From Candidatus Midichloriaceae bacterium (GTDB lineage: Bacteria; Pseudomonadota; Alphaproteobacteria; Rickettsiales; Midichloriaceae): DNA of 60,777 bases. The stretch covers positions 1 to 60,777 of the forward strand of contig JAQSWL010000006.1 in the NCBI GenBank assembly GCA_029266655.1, in the 5' to 3' direction. This document shows positions 45,450 through 54,706 of the stretch, in pieces; the first letter of the stretch is position 1; each line of letters starts with the position of its first letter. Under the pieces are notes generated by a model, which did not search any database, was not told the DNA's origin, and was given only the letters and a program-made list of their open reading frames with translations. The translations under genes and the position numbers were made by a program.

Positions 45450-46241
45450 TTATGCAGTATTTAAAAATCCCTTCATAACTGTAACAGCTTCGCCAGAAAT
45501 TAAAACCCTATTTCCTAAATTTTTACAACGCAACTCCCCCCCTCTACGAGACAGCTGATAAGCCCTAAGCTCTTGCTTACCTAATTTATTTGCCCAATAT
45601 GGAATCAACCTGCAATGCGCGGAAGCACATACAGGGTCTTCATCAATCCCCGCAATCGGCGCAAAGTAGCGAGAATGGAAATCAAAATCAACGCCTTTAG
45701 ATGTAGCTATCAGCGCCCTACAATCCATTTTTTTCAATAACTCTAACTTCGGCTCAAGCGCAAGTAACGCCTCTTTACTTTCAAATTCCATAAGATAGCA
45801 GTTTTGTGCGAATCCAGTATATATAGGGTCAATGTTAACCACTTCCCTTAGTTCATCAGTTAAAACTACCGGGCTCACTGGGTAATTAGGAAAATTCAAG
45901 GTATACCAATTACTATCATCTACTGACGCAGTAATCGTTCCGGAAACAGAATTAAATGTTATCTCTTTGTTTTTATGTATCATGCCTTCTTCAAAAAGAA
46001 CATGCACACTTCCTATGGTCGCATGGCCACATAATGGGGCCTCAGAAGTCACTGTAAACCATTTGATATCATATTCATCATCTTGCTTTCTCTTTACAAA
46101 AGCAGTATTAGAGTATCCAAGTTCCATCGCAATGTTTTGCATTAACTCAGTTTCAGGAAATCTCTCTACTATGCAAACCCCAGCTGGGTTACCTTTAAAC
46201 GGCTTATTAGTAAAGGCATCAACCGTATAGACAGTGATCAT
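45450..46241 (-). CDS. PhzF-family isomerase-like protein
   Basis: Member of the PhzF/YddE family (diaminopimelate-epimerase fold), whose activities are mostly unknown outside phenazine synthesis. The 263 residues show VDAFTNKPFKGNPAGV at the start, LCGHATIGSVHVL, and GIDEDPVCASAHCRL. In most members the active-site Glu sits in SETAF; here the matching place reads YSNTAF, so that Glu is replaced by Asn. Either the activity differs or another residue takes its part. It is upstream of the deaminase and hydrolase genes on the same strand. Confidence 0.85.
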   Translation of the reverse strand: MITVYTVDAFTNKPFKGNPAGVCIVERFPETELMQNIAMELGYSNTAFVKRKQDDEYDIKWFTVTSEAPLCGHATIGSVHVLFEEGMIHKNKEITFNSVSGTITASVDDSNWYTLNFPNYPVSPVVLTDELREVVNIDPIYTGFAQNCYLMEFESKEALLALEPKLELLKKMDCRALIATSKGVDFDFHSRYFAPIAGIDEDPVCASAHCRLIPYWANKLGKQELRAYQLSRRGGELRCKNLGNRVLISGEAVTVMKGFLNTA

Positions 46242-46360
46242 ATTATTTTCAAAAACATTTGTTTAAAAATTATAAACAATATTTAAAAGGGTGTCTACAC
46301 GATACCAAAATAAGATTTAATAAATTTTTTCAAAGAAAAAATATACATACATCAACTTAA

Positions 46361-46498
46361 AATAAGACCCATCCTGATCAAATTAGTTTAGACGATTTTA
46401 ATGATATTAAGGAGCTATTAGAACCATTTCAGAGAAACACTAAATTAGCATTAAAAACTATCGATAGAATGCTAACACTGGTTAGAGCCGATATATAG
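46361..46498 (+). pseudogene. Remnant, probably dimerisation region of a histidine kinase
   Basis: A 45-codon open stretch without a start codon, ending at TAG. The translation includes DDFNDIKELLEPFQRNTKL and ALKTIDRMLTLVRADI, the pattern of the helix pair just after the phospho-accepting region in some LqsS/CqsS-like kinases. It is on the same strand as, and upstream of, the ATPase remnant at 46833-47018, so both may come from one decayed gene. The spacing 46242-46360 and 46499-46675 shows nothing I recognise. Confidence 0.35.
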
Positions 46499-46675
46499 TA
46501 AAGCATTATAAAAAGGCATGTTATTTTGGATCAATTTAATACTTGTATACTTGAGGAAAAAACCACAAAAAGCCTTGCGACGCCTGACTCAGCTAAAGCG
46601 CCTCCACCCCCAGAGCATAACTGTTGAAAGTGCTAAGAAATATAAAAGCCATAAAAAGAGATAGTATTTTAATTT

Positions 46676-46724
46676 AATAAAAAGCAATAATGCAAATAGT
46701 GGGTTGCACTATTTGTTTTATGTT
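46676..46724 (+). repeat. Hairpin repeat family E, copy 2
   Basis: AAAAAGCAATAATGCAAATA with GTGGGTTGCACTATTTG and TTTTATG equals the reverse complement of 98-148 apart from a few bases. The stem is CAAATAGTG/CACTATTTG. It lies inside the decayed kinase region, between its two remnants. Confidence 0.65.
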
Positions 46725-46832
46725 TGCAGAATCTTTAAAGGAGATTCTGCAGGCCTGGCGCATCGCTTCGCGCTTGCCCCTGAGCTGCCCTACCTTTCTT
46801 TATGCTTTGCTTTTTATTGATTTGCTGTGTAA

Positions 46833-47018
46833 GCTTCTCAAACTAATTTACCATATATCTTCAACCCTTTTGATAAAAAAGGCAACACCAGGGGCACAGG
46901 CGTAGGTTTACCATTCTGTAAACGCGTAATGGAAAGCATGGGCGGAAGCATCAAGTGCATATCTAAGTTAGGCGCTGGAACTGAGTTTGTGTTGAAGTTT
47001 GAGGATATAAGGGAGTAA
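46833..47018 (+). pseudogene. Remnant, C-terminal ATPase end of a histidine kinase
   Basis: An open stretch of about 61 codons with no start codon near it. The translation has IFNPFDKKGNTRGTGVGLPF, then CKRVMESMGGSIKCISKLGA and GTEFVLKFE before the stop: the F box, G2 box and last strands of a HATPase domain. The N and G1 boxes and the phospho-His are missing, so it cannot be active. It marks an orphaned signalling gene in the 870-bp spacer before the tRNA. Confidence 0.75.
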
Positions 47019-47111
47019 TAATAAGTGAACCTTAAAAAAATAAAAGAGGGTCTAGACAAATGCATGAATTATTGATATATATCTTGTCCTAACCTTTGTG
47101 TTTCTTAAGTT

Positions 47112-47188
47112 GGGACCTTAGTTCAGTTGGTTAGAACGCATCGCTCATAACGATGTTGTCGCAGGTTCAAGTCCTGCAGGTCCCACCA
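47112..47188 (+). tRNA. tRNA with CAU anticodon (Ile2 or elongator Met)
   Basis: A 77-base tRNA gene with encoded CCA. The acceptor arms GGGACCT (47112-47118) and AGGTCCC (47178-47184) pair perfectly; discriminator is A. The anticodon CAT is at 47146-47148 in the loop CTCATAA, stem ATCG/CGAT. The T arm GCAGGTTCAAGTCCTGC is complete. A CAU anticodon can mean initiator Met, elongator Met or Ile2; the paired first base rules against initiator. The acceptor and T arm look more like Ile2 genes of other bacteria, where TilS would modify the C. No tRNA neighbours. Confidence 0.93.
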
Positions 47189-47309
47189 TCCTCAAGTATA
47201 TTAATTCAATCTCAGCTCAATTATACCCCAGACATTAGGCGGCAATTAATTAATTTTTATAAAATAAATTGCCTTTTAAATAATTTAATCTCTAGGCAGG
47301 AGTAAAGAG

Positions 47310-48203
47310 CTATAGTTCATGTTGTCTGGCATTCTCTTTTGCCTGGCTACGAGCCAAATAAATGGAGCCTGCAAAAATCAGTGCCGAACCTAATATGGTA
47401 GTACCATCTATAACTTGGCCAAGGAATAAGTAAGAAATAATCGTCGCCATTACCAATCGCAAATAATCATAAGGCAGCAAATTGCTTATCTTGGTAGATC
47501 TATAAGCATGGGTTAAAAACATATATCCCCCGGCTGCGGTTGAAGACATGCATAGGCAGATTAAAAGCTCTTTCTGCGATAAAATATGTGAATCTGTTAA
47601 GAAAAATGGGAAAGCTAGAGAGACAATTACAATGTTAGTGAAGAATACAACAAGCACAGGATGCTGCCTACTGGCTAAATTTTTTGTAATAATTGCACCC
47701 ATCGCCCATAACATACAAGTGGTAAGAGCGTAAATAGAATAGTAATTAAAATTATCAAAATCTGGCTTAAGAATTATATAAGCACCAATCAAACCGATAC
47801 CGCTTACGGCCCACTTTTCCGCACTCATTTTATCTTTCAAAAAGATGATAGCCAATATCCCGGTAAATATAGGGGTTATATATGTAAGTCCCACAGCTTC
47901 TGGTATATTCATGTTTGAAACTGCCATAACCCAAACAGGGATACTTAGGAAATCAACCACGCCTTTATAAATATTAATTTTGGCAAAATTAAATTGATGA
48001 GATCTAAAAAGCATGAATGCAGCAAAAGGCGCCACCAATACTATACAAAAAAAACTCCGATAAAAAGTAATAACCATAGGGCTGATTTCAAGCGCGTAGA
48101 GTTGCTTACTAAATACGTTAAGCAATGCAAAGCAAGTATAGGATAGTATTAAATAAACTATTGCCTGAAGCTCCTTGCTTAATTTTTCAAATGACTTTTT
48201 CAT
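47310..48203 (-). CDS. EamA/DMT-family membrane transporter
   Basis: A 297-residue inner-membrane permease with ten helices in two EamA repeats; it begins with a short charged cytoplasmic start and has VFSKQLYALEISPMVITFYR in the first repeat. Rickettsial members include S-adenosylmethionine carriers, but the substrate is not determined here. Its start is six bases after the pdhB stop, and it closes the run that starts with ilvE. Confidence 0.85.
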   Translation of the reverse strand: MKKSFEKLSKELQAIVYLILSYTCFALLNVFSKQLYALEISPMVITFYRSFFCIVLVAPFAAFMLFRSHQFNFAKINIYKGVVDFLSIPVWVMAVSNMNIPEAVGLTYITPIFTGILAIIFLKDKMSAEKWAVSGIGLIGAYIILKPDFDNFNYYSIYALTTCMLWAMGAIITKNLASRQHPVLVVFFTNIVIVSLAFPFFLTDSHILSQKELLICLCMSSTAAGGYMFLTHAYRSTKISNLLPYDYLRLVMATIISYLFLGQVIDGTTILGSALIFAGSIYLARSQAKENARQHEL

Positions 48204-48209
48204 GCCTAA

Positions 48210-49193
48210 TTACAAAATGCTTTTTACTGCTTCTACTATATCCATTACCTGTGGAATTGCGAGCTTTTCAAGATTAGCAGCATATGGTAATGGCACGTCT
48301 TTACCAGTTACCCTAAGCACTGGAGCATCTAAATAATCAAAAGCTTGCTCCATTATTTGCGCACTAATTTCAGAACAGATACCAGCATATGGCCACCCTT
48401 CCTCCACTAACACTACACGATTTGTCTTTTGCACAGAATTTAAAATAGTTTCAATATCTAAAGGCCTTAAAGTTCTAAGGTCTAAAACCTCAGCACCAAT
48501 ATTATGCTCTGAAGCCAAAATTTCAGCGGCTTCAAGCGCGTGCTTAACCTGTAAAGAAAAAGCTATAATCGTAACATCTGAGCCTTCTTTCAGTACATTG
48601 GCCTTCCCTATTTCCACCAAATAGTCATCGTTTATAGAATCTGGCACTTCATGAGAGTGGCCATATAATATTTCGTTTTCCAAGAAAACTATAGGGTTAC
48701 CATCTCTAATCGCAGCCTTAAGTAAGCCCTTATGATCACACGCCCTGTATGGAGCTATAACCTTAAGTCCTGGCACATGCGAATACCAGCTTGCATAACA
48801 TTGAGAGTGCTGCGCAGCTACTCTGGAAGCAGAGCCATTAGGGCCACGGAACACGATAGGACACCTCACCTGTCCACCTGACATGTAATTTGTTTTTGCC
48901 GCAGAATTTATAATGTGATCTATCGCCTGCATAGAAAAGTTAAATGTCATAAATTCTACTATTGGCTTGAGGCCAGCAAATGCAGCACCTACTGCAAGCC
49001 CGGCAAAACCATGTTCGGTAATTGGAGAATCAATTACTCTATCCCCTCCAAATTCTTGAAAAAGGCCCTGAGTTACTTTATATGCGCCCTGATATTCAGC
49101 CACTTCTTCACCAATTACAAACACAGAATCATCGCGCTTCATTTCCTCTAGCATCGCATCGCGCAAAGCCTCTCTCACTGTTATCTGTGGCAT
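48210..49193 (-). CDS. pdhB: Pyruvate dehydrogenase E1 component, beta subunit
   Basis: With PdhA it decarboxylates pyruvate using thiamine diphosphate and passes the acetyl group to E2. The 327 residues start [14 protein letters not shown] and contain [34 protein letters not shown] and [15 protein letters not shown], all typical. There is no N-terminal lipoyl domain, as in Rickettsia and unlike many free-living alphaproteobacteria. pdhA is not adjacent; the neighbour three bases upstream is a flavodoxin-like gene. Confidence 0.94.
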   Translation of the reverse strand: MPQITVREALRDAMLEEMKRDDSVFVIGEEVAEYQGAYKVTQGLFQEFGGDRVIDSPITEHGFAGLAVGAAFAGLKPIVEFMTFNFSMQAIDHIINSAAKTNYMSGGQVRCPIVFRGPNGSASRVAAQHSQCYASWYSHVPGLKVIAPYRACDHKGLLKAAIRDGNPIVFLENEILYGHSHEVPDSINDDYLVEIGKANVLKEGSDVTIIAFSLQVKHALEAAEILASEHNIGAEVLDLRTLRPLDIETILNSVQKTNRVVLVEEGWPYAGICSEISAQIMEQAFDYLDAPVLRVTGKDVPLPYAANLEKLAIPQVMDIVEAVKSIL

Positions 49194-49195
49194 GT

Positions 49196-49756
49196 TTACT
49201 TCTCCAATTTTTTAGCAAATTCAGCTACTCGCTTACCTAAATATTCTGCAGTGTCCCTATCGCTTTTATCTGGGCTCAGCTCTAAACTCTGATCTCCATT
49301 AACTTGAGACATAAGTCCAATCCAGCTGCCTATTCTGTTCATACGGTCGCCAGTATGCGTAGATGCAGAAACGCCTGCTGGTAGGTCTAATCCTACCCAA
49401 ACCATCCCTTGTTGAAAAGCAAAAAGTGCAATTTGCATCAGAGTATTTAACTTATCGCCACTAAGAGCTGAAGATGTTGTAAATCCAGCTGCAATTTTAT
49501 TGCGCCATTTTTGGTATCTATAAACTTCTGATGTGCCATCCATAAAAAGCTTCATTTGCCCCGAAACAGAACCCATATATGTAGGGCAGCCAAATATTAT
49601 CGCATCACAAGCATTTAAGTATTCAAGATCCACCTCTATCGCGCAATCAAATAACTTCGCTTCACATCCCATTTGCTCAGCTCCTATTGCAACATGCTCA
49701 GCTATTACCTTGGTGCGCCCAGAGCTACTATGGTACACAACTCCTACTTTAGTCAT
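49196..49756 (-). CDS. Flavodoxin-fold NAD(P)H:quinone oxidoreductase-like protein
   Basis: A 186-residue FMN-binding protein of the WrbA/flavodoxin group. [16 protein letters not shown] at the start is the phosphate-binding loop of [23 protein letters not shown] and [14 protein letters not shown] the isoalloxazine side, in the order expected for WrbA-like reductases. It would reduce quinones by two electrons. It lies between surA and pdhB in the same run. Confidence 0.82.
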   Translation of the reverse strand: MTKVGVVYHSSSGRTKVIAEHVAIGAEQMGCEAKLFDCAIEVDLEYLNACDAIIFGCPTYMGSVSGQMKLFMDGTSEVYRYQKWRNKIAAGFTTSSALSGDKLNTLMQIALFAFQQGMVWVGLDLPAGVSASTHTGDRMNRIGSWIGLMSQVNGDQSLELSPDKSDRDTAEYLGKRVAEFAKKLEK

Positions 49757-49766
49757 AATTTTAATC

Positions 49767-50714
49767 TTATTTGTAAATTTGTATGTGAACGTTCTTCCTT
49801 AATTTTCTAAAATAAGACTTCACAGCAACATCAATTTTTTTGTCAATTATCATGCGTCTTATTTCATCTTCATCCAGTTCCTGATCTTCACTAGATATCA
49901 CTTTCTTGTCCAATAACTTAAATATGCGCACACCATCTGGAAGCGGCATTAACTCTATATCTCCAACTTGAAGACGCATTAGCTTACGAGAAATATCAGG
50001 TTGAATTTGGTTAGAAGCAACCCACCCGATTTCCCCATATGATTGTGCCGTTTGAGCTTGCGAGAACTCTTTTGCTAAACTGCCAAAGCTTACGCCTTTT
50101 TTAATCTGCCCAAGTAATTTTTCCGCAAAAACTTTATTTTTTTGTACATCAGATTCCTTGTGGTATAAAAGTACAATTTCAGCAAGCTTAAGCTCTGCCG
50201 TTTCAGCAGCGCTCCTAGCTGCTCTTTCAATCCCAGCTCTGCTTTCAGCTATCTCTTTATCTACTACAGTTATATTGGGTTGTATTTGACTAGCTAGTAT
50301 TTTAGACCACATTAATTGATGCTTAATCTGATTCTTTAATTCGGTTACATCAATTTCTTTGCTTTTCAAAAAGCTTGCTAGTTTATCTCTTGGTATATTA
50401 TTGCGATCAGCTAGTGCTAAAAAAGCCTGATCTATCTCTTCGTCATCTACCTCTATTTCCAAACGCTGCGCTTCTTTCTTGATCAATTGTTCATCTATCA
50501 AGATATCCATCACTCTCTCTTTCACCAAATTATAAGAGCTCTTGTTATTAGGCATACCACTTGAGGCAATTATTAATTTGGATCTAGCTTTAATATCACT
50601 TTCTGTAATTGGCATACCTCCTACAGTCACCTGAATCCCATGTTCTGCAGAGTATGAAATGCTTGGTAACAGCATCATAATAAATAACAAGAAAGATACT
50701 ATCTTAGACGTCAT
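49767..50714 (-). CDS. surA: SurA-like periplasmic peptidyl-prolyl isomerase
   Basis: Periplasmic chaperone for outer-membrane proteins. The 315 residues have a signal peptide (about 1-22), a SurA N-terminal helical domain (about 25-165), one PpiC-type rotamase domain (about 175-280) with FGSLAKEFSQAQTAQSYGEI and GWV, and a basic tail. E. coli SurA has two rotamase domains; this one has one, as in other alphaproteobacteria. lptD lies seven bases upstream, the classic lptD-surA pair. Confidence 0.85.
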   Translation of the reverse strand: MTSKIVSFLLFIMMLLPSISYSAEHGIQVTVGGMPITESDIKARSKLIIASSGMPNNKSSYNLVKERVMDILIDEQLIKKEAQRLEIEVDDEEIDQAFLALADRNNIPRDKLASFLKSKEIDVTELKNQIKHQLMWSKILASQIQPNITVVDKEIAESRAGIERAARSAAETAELKLAEIVLLYHKESDVQKNKVFAEKLLGQIKKGVSFGSLAKEFSQAQTAQSYGEIGWVASNQIQPDISRKLMRLQVGDIELMPLPDGVRIFKLLDKKVISSEDQELDEDEIRRMIIDKKIDVAVKSYFRKLRKNVHIQIYK

Positions 50715-50721
50715 AATCCCT

Positions 50722-52926
50722 CTAAAAAGTTGGTATTGAAATATTAAAAATATAACTTGTCGATGGTTTCAAATCTTTTAACGTTGTATAATCTCTTTGT
50801 ACACCAATTTGTAAGGAAAGACACTCATTAAAGTTTCTAATAGAAATTCCATCCGATATCATTCTAGTGCTCTTAACTTGCGGCTTTTTACCCAACTTAG
50901 TTTTAATGAAGGTATCTACCCACCATTCTCTATAAAATTTATATCCAGCATTTACCTGAATTTCTTGCCTATAAGAAGTATTACGTCTTGCTTCATCTAA
51001 CATGTTTTTATTAATCATAAAGTGATATAAGCTAAAGATGTGATTGGCATCTGAATATGTGGTACCAAACTCATTTCTGTTCACAGAAAAATTTTTATTA
51101 TCAAATCTGGTTCCATTGCTTATTTGTACATTTGGGTTAAGCGTTAAACTAACCTTGCTAACATAGTCAGATCTATAACCCAACATTCCACTTGCTTTAT
51201 CAAAATTACGGTCTTTATCGAATCGATGAGATTGACCTAGCACTAAGCTCAAGTCATTAAAATAGCTGGATTTAATACTAGATCTAACACCATAATTAGC
51301 ACGGTTGCCACTTTCCATAAGGTCATAGCCTTTGTACCTGTTAGCTGAGAATAGGTTAGAAGTAGAAATTTCAGGAGCCTGACTATCTTCATTGTCTACT
51401 ATTTTTAAATTTGATTGCTTTGGGCTCATTATAAGCTGAACGATTGGGTCTATCGTAACAAAATTACCGTACATAACTTTATATAAAGGCATGTTTAATG
51501 AGGTGGTAAATTCCGGATGGAATCTACCATCGGTTCCACTTCTTTTAGCAAAAGGAGTATAATTGCTCGCTGTCTTATCTACCTTAACTGGCTTAAAATC
51601 CACGTTATAAAGATCTCCTCTAGCAGAAACTTGATTTTTCCAAATCAACCCAAACTTTGTTATATGGTTTTTATCAAGAGAGGCGATAGATACAAATCTA
51701 TTATAATTCATGCCTTGCGGCCTTGAGAGATTGGTATAGTCAGCTAGTATCTCAGCTTTAGCACCTAATGCTTTCACCGTAGTGTCATACATATAAGTTG
51801 CTTGTGGAAGCGCTGCAGCAGTTGTTTTCGCACTCGTAACAGGTCGCAAATCTTGAAAAAACAAGCTCCTTACCGAGTAATACGAATTATGACTTACATT
51901 TCTAAAATGCGCATCTGTTTTGAGCAAATCCTCTTGGGTAAAGCCATATTTCTTTGTATAGGTCTTCGTGGGGTCCATAACTCTTTTAGAGTCTAAAGTA
52001 AAAACTCCAAATAAATAAGGTTTATTAAAATAATACTTGCCTGCAATATCATAGTGCCCACGATTATCTTTTTTACCAGGTACTGCTCCACCATCCTTTT
52101 TATATTTTTCAGTATGTGTTATTGAAGAAAAAATCTTATATTCACCTTGCTTAAGCTTGTGTCTAAACTCTAAATCATACAAATTCCCAACTTGAGAATT
52201 AAATTGAACACCCAAAGTTGCATCCATATTTGGAGCTATAACCTGATAGTAGGGAACACGAACTGATGTGCCAAGGATTTGAGAATTTATAACCCTTGGG
52301 ATTAAAAACCCTGATTTATTCTTAGCCCCAGGTGCTGGAGTAGAAAGATACGGAGTATAAAAAATCGGAAAACCAAATGCATCTAATTTGGCATACGTAT
52401 AGTATATTCTCTCTTCTTCCCTATTTAGCTCAGCCTTAGCAGAACGGAATTGCCAAAGTGGAAAGTCTGGAAAGAAATTAGCTTCGCAAACTGTACATGG
52501 AGAATAAACCATTTCGTTTAATTCCATAAGATTTTCACTCACCATTTCTGCATATCCAGCAGCAACTAAGCTATGTTTGCCAAACCTACCTTTAAAATTG
52601 GTGATTAAACCCATATCTTTTGCTCTGTTGATTCTAGCCTTATCACCAAAATAAACGCTACCATCTTCGCGAACTAGGGAGATATTCCCATGAGCATATA
52701 CCTCTTCTATATCTTTATAATAGCTTATCTCGTCCGCTATTATTATTTGATTATCTTGAGTAATAACAACGTTCCCAGTACCATAGATTAAATCTTTATC
52801 CTTATCATAATAAAGCTTATCTGCTACCACATCTATTGGGCTATTGCTGTTTTTTACCTCAAAAGTAGATTTTGCAAAAGCCGGGGCAGCTAAAAGCATC
52901 AATATAAATACAAAGACAACTTTCAT
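50722..52926 (-). CDS. lptD: LPS-assembly protein LptD
   Basis: Outer-membrane barrel that inserts lipopolysaccharide at the cell surface with LptE. A signal peptide (about 1-18, ending AFA) precedes the OstA/jellyroll domain (about 25-150) with VVADKLYYDKDKDLIYGTG, then a large barrel. A Cys pair is seen in YSPCTVCE (about 142-149). The last residue is Phe in an aromatic strand, as expected for an outer-membrane protein. Its presence implies the organism makes LPS, unlike Anaplasma and Ehrlichia. The ATG overlaps the ilvE stop by one base. Confidence 0.92.
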   Translation of the reverse strand: MKVVFVFILMLLAAPAFAKSTFEVKNSNSPIDVVADKLYYDKDKDLIYGTGNVVITQDNQIIIADEISYYKDIEEVYAHGNISLVREDGSVYFGDKARINRAKDMGLITNFKGRFGKHSLVAAGYAEMVSENLMELNEMVYSPCTVCEANFFPDFPLWQFRSAKAELNREEERIYYTYAKLDAFGFPIFYTPYLSTPAPGAKNKSGFLIPRVINSQILGTSVRVPYYQVIAPNMDATLGVQFNSQVGNLYDLEFRHKLKQGEYKIFSSITHTEKYKKDGGAVPGKKDNRGHYDIAGKYYFNKPYLFGVFTLDSKRVMDPTKTYTKKYGFTQEDLLKTDAHFRNVSHNSYYSVRSLFFQDLRPVTSAKTTAAALPQATYMYDTTVKALGAKAEILADYTNLSRPQGMNYNRFVSIASLDKNHITKFGLIWKNQVSARGDLYNVDFKPVKVDKTASNYTPFAKRSGTDGRFHPEFTTSLNMPLYKVMYGNFVTIDPIVQLIMSPKQSNLKIVDNEDSQAPEISTSNLFSANRYKGYDLMESGNRANYGVRSSIKSSYFNDLSLVLGQSHRFDKDRNFDKASGMLGYRSDYVSKVSLTLNPNVQISNGTRFDNKNFSVNRNEFGTTYSDANHIFSLYHFMINKNMLDEARRNTSYRQEIQVNAGYKFYREWWVDTFIKTKLGKKPQVKSTRMISDGISIRNFNECLSLQIGVQRDYTTLKDLKPSTSYIFNISIPTF

Positions 52927-53807
52927 TAGAACCCGTTAACATAGTCTTGATACAATTTAATAACTTTTAGTACTAAGTTATTTTTAACATCAAATACACG
53001 GTCATCGATGCAATTAATAGGCATAACCTCTGTTGCTGTGCCGGTTAAAAATGCAGCATCAGCTGCTTTTAATTCTTCAAGTGTAATTTTACGTTCCACA
53101 ACCTTTATTCCATTTATTCTGGCAAGTTCTATCACTGTTTGCCTAGTAATACCATCTAAAAAGCAGTCCGGAATTGGTGTGTGCAATTCTTCACCAAATA
53201 CAAAGAATATATTAGAGGTAGAAGATTCGGTTATATGCCCTGCTCCATCGAGAATTACCGCATCATCAAATCCCATATTTATAGCATCGTTTTTTATTAT
53301 GGTTGCAAGTGTGTATATGCAAGATGCTTTGGTAAAATAAGGTGATGCAGCAGCTGGAGGCTTCCTCCAACTGCTTAGGCATAGCTTTATCCCAACACTC
53401 CTCATTTCCTCTCGATTAGTTATAAAAGCTTTCCAGGCAGTAACAGCAACATTTGTACGGCAGCCTCGGCCATCTATTATCATATTTTCTGCCCCACGCC
53501 ACACTAACGGGCGTATATAACCAGATTCTATCTCATTATATTCAACTATCTCCTTCGCCACTTTAGAAAGCTCTTGCACCGTAAAATCAAGGTTCATATG
53601 TAGAGTTTTAGCAGATATATGAAAGCGCTCAAAATGCTCCTTAAGCTTAAATGGCTTTCCGTTGTACACCTTAATACCTTCAAATGCAGAACTACCATAA
53701 TTAAGTCCGTGGCACAAAATATGGGTTTTGGCGTCTTGCCATTCAACATATTCGCCGTTTAACCAAATTTTTCCTATACGTTTATCAAATGGAATTATAT
53801 TATTCAC
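52926..53807 (-). CDS. ilvE: Branched-chain amino acid aminotransferase
   Basis: PLP enzyme (fold type IV) that exchanges the amino group between glutamate and the keto acids of Leu, Ile and Val. The 293 residues include HGLNYGSSAFEGIKVY near 33-48 and, at PYFTKASCIY, the Lys that binds PLP (K160), followed by ITESSTSNIFFV and LDGITRQTVIELA. It is the first gene of the ilvE-lptD-surA run; a divergent spacer of 68 bases separates it from rsmA. Confidence 0.92.
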   Translation of the reverse strand: MNNIIPFDKRIGKIWLNGEYVEWQDAKTHILCHGLNYGSSAFEGIKVYNGKPFKLKEHFERFHISAKTLHMNLDFTVQELSKVAKEIVEYNEIESGYIRPLVWRGAENMIIDGRGCRTNVAVTAWKAFITNREEMRSVGIKLCLSSWRKPPAAASPYFTKASCIYTLATIIKNDAINMGFDDAVILDGAGHITESSTSNIFFVFGEELHTPIPDCFLDGITRQTVIELARINGIKVVERKITLEELKAADAAFLTGTATEVMPINCIDDRVFDVKNNLVLKVIKLYQDYVNGF

Positions 53808-53875
53808 ACTCTCTCCTTAAATGTGTTATACTCCGTGTTTTGAGAGTATATTAAAAACTTTTTGTTCAGAACTTC

Positions 53876-54706
53876 ATGGCAACAGAATACTTAAAAACCT
53901 TACCAAAAACTAGTGAACTTATCAGAATTTATAATTTAGAAACTAATAAAAAACTAGGGCAAAATTTTTTACTTGATGATTCTATAACAGATCAAATACT
54001 AAATCATTTACCAAATCTTTCTGATAAAACAATCTTAGAAGTTGGCCCTGGACCAGGTGGCTTAACTCGATCCATTCTTTTTAAAGAACCAAAAAAGTTA
54101 TACGCAGTTGAGTACGATCATAATTGCATACCCATTTTGCAATTAATTGAAAAGGAAACTGATGGCGTTTTAAAGGTTATTCAAGCAGATGCATTAACTT
54201 TTGATGAAGCAACCATAGAAGGCAAAATTTCTATAATAGCAAACCTCCCATATAACATAGGGAGCAGCTTAGTATTAAAATGGCTCGCTAATATAGACAA
54301 GTTCGAATTCATTGCAGTTATGCTCCAAAAAGAAGTTGCAGAACGTATTTGCGCTGAGCCCTCTACAAAATCTTATGGCAGGCTATCCATAGCAGCACAA
54401 AGCGTGGCTGACGTTGATATTATGCTTGAAGTAGACCCTCATCATTTTTACCCACCGCCAAAGGTAACCTCAACTGTGGTAAGGTTAATACCTAAAAAAG
54501 ATCGCATTCCTTTAGATAGCAAAATCTTGGAAAAAGTGACTGCAGCGGCTTTTGGGTTAAAACGCAAAAAGATTAAAACTTCCATGAAAAGTATTATCTC
54601 AGCTGAAGATTTAGCGCTATTAAATATCGATTCCAATAAACGTGCGGAAGATTTAGCAGTGGCAGAGTACATAAAGATTACGCAATTTTTAATGGCCCGC
54701 AAATGA
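53876..54706 (+). CDS. rsmA: 16S rRNA dimethyladenosine transferase RsmA (KsgA)
   Basis: Dimethylates A1518 and A1519 of 16S rRNA, a late step of small-subunit assembly. Motifs: KKLGQNFLLDDSI (about 24), the SAM-binding EVGPGPGGLT (about 56), and the catalytic IANLPYNIGSSL (about 120-131). The 276 residues are typical. Its stop overlaps the next start (ATGA). Confidence 0.95.
   Translation: MATEYLKTLPKTSELIRIYNLETNKKLGQNFLLDDSITDQILNHLPNLSDKTILEVGPGPGGLTRSILFKEPKKLYAVEYDHNCIPILQLIEKETDGVLKVIQADALTFDEATIEGKISIIANLPYNIGSSLVLKWLANIDKFEFIAVMLQKEVAERICAEPSTKSYGRLSIAAQSVADVDIMLEVDPHHFYPPPKVTSTVVRLIPKKDRIPLDSKILEKVTAAAFGLKRKKIKTSMKSIISAEDLALLNIDSNKRAEDLAVAEYIKITQFLMARK

Noticed and set aside
45298-45558. 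86-residue + strand frame
   Set aside because: It is the antisense of repeat B copy 3 and the 3' end of the phzF-like gene.
46690-46905. 71-residue + strand frame
   Set aside because: It starts inside repeat E copy 2 and crosses the kinase remnant in the wrong frame; no ribosome binding site or family resemblance.
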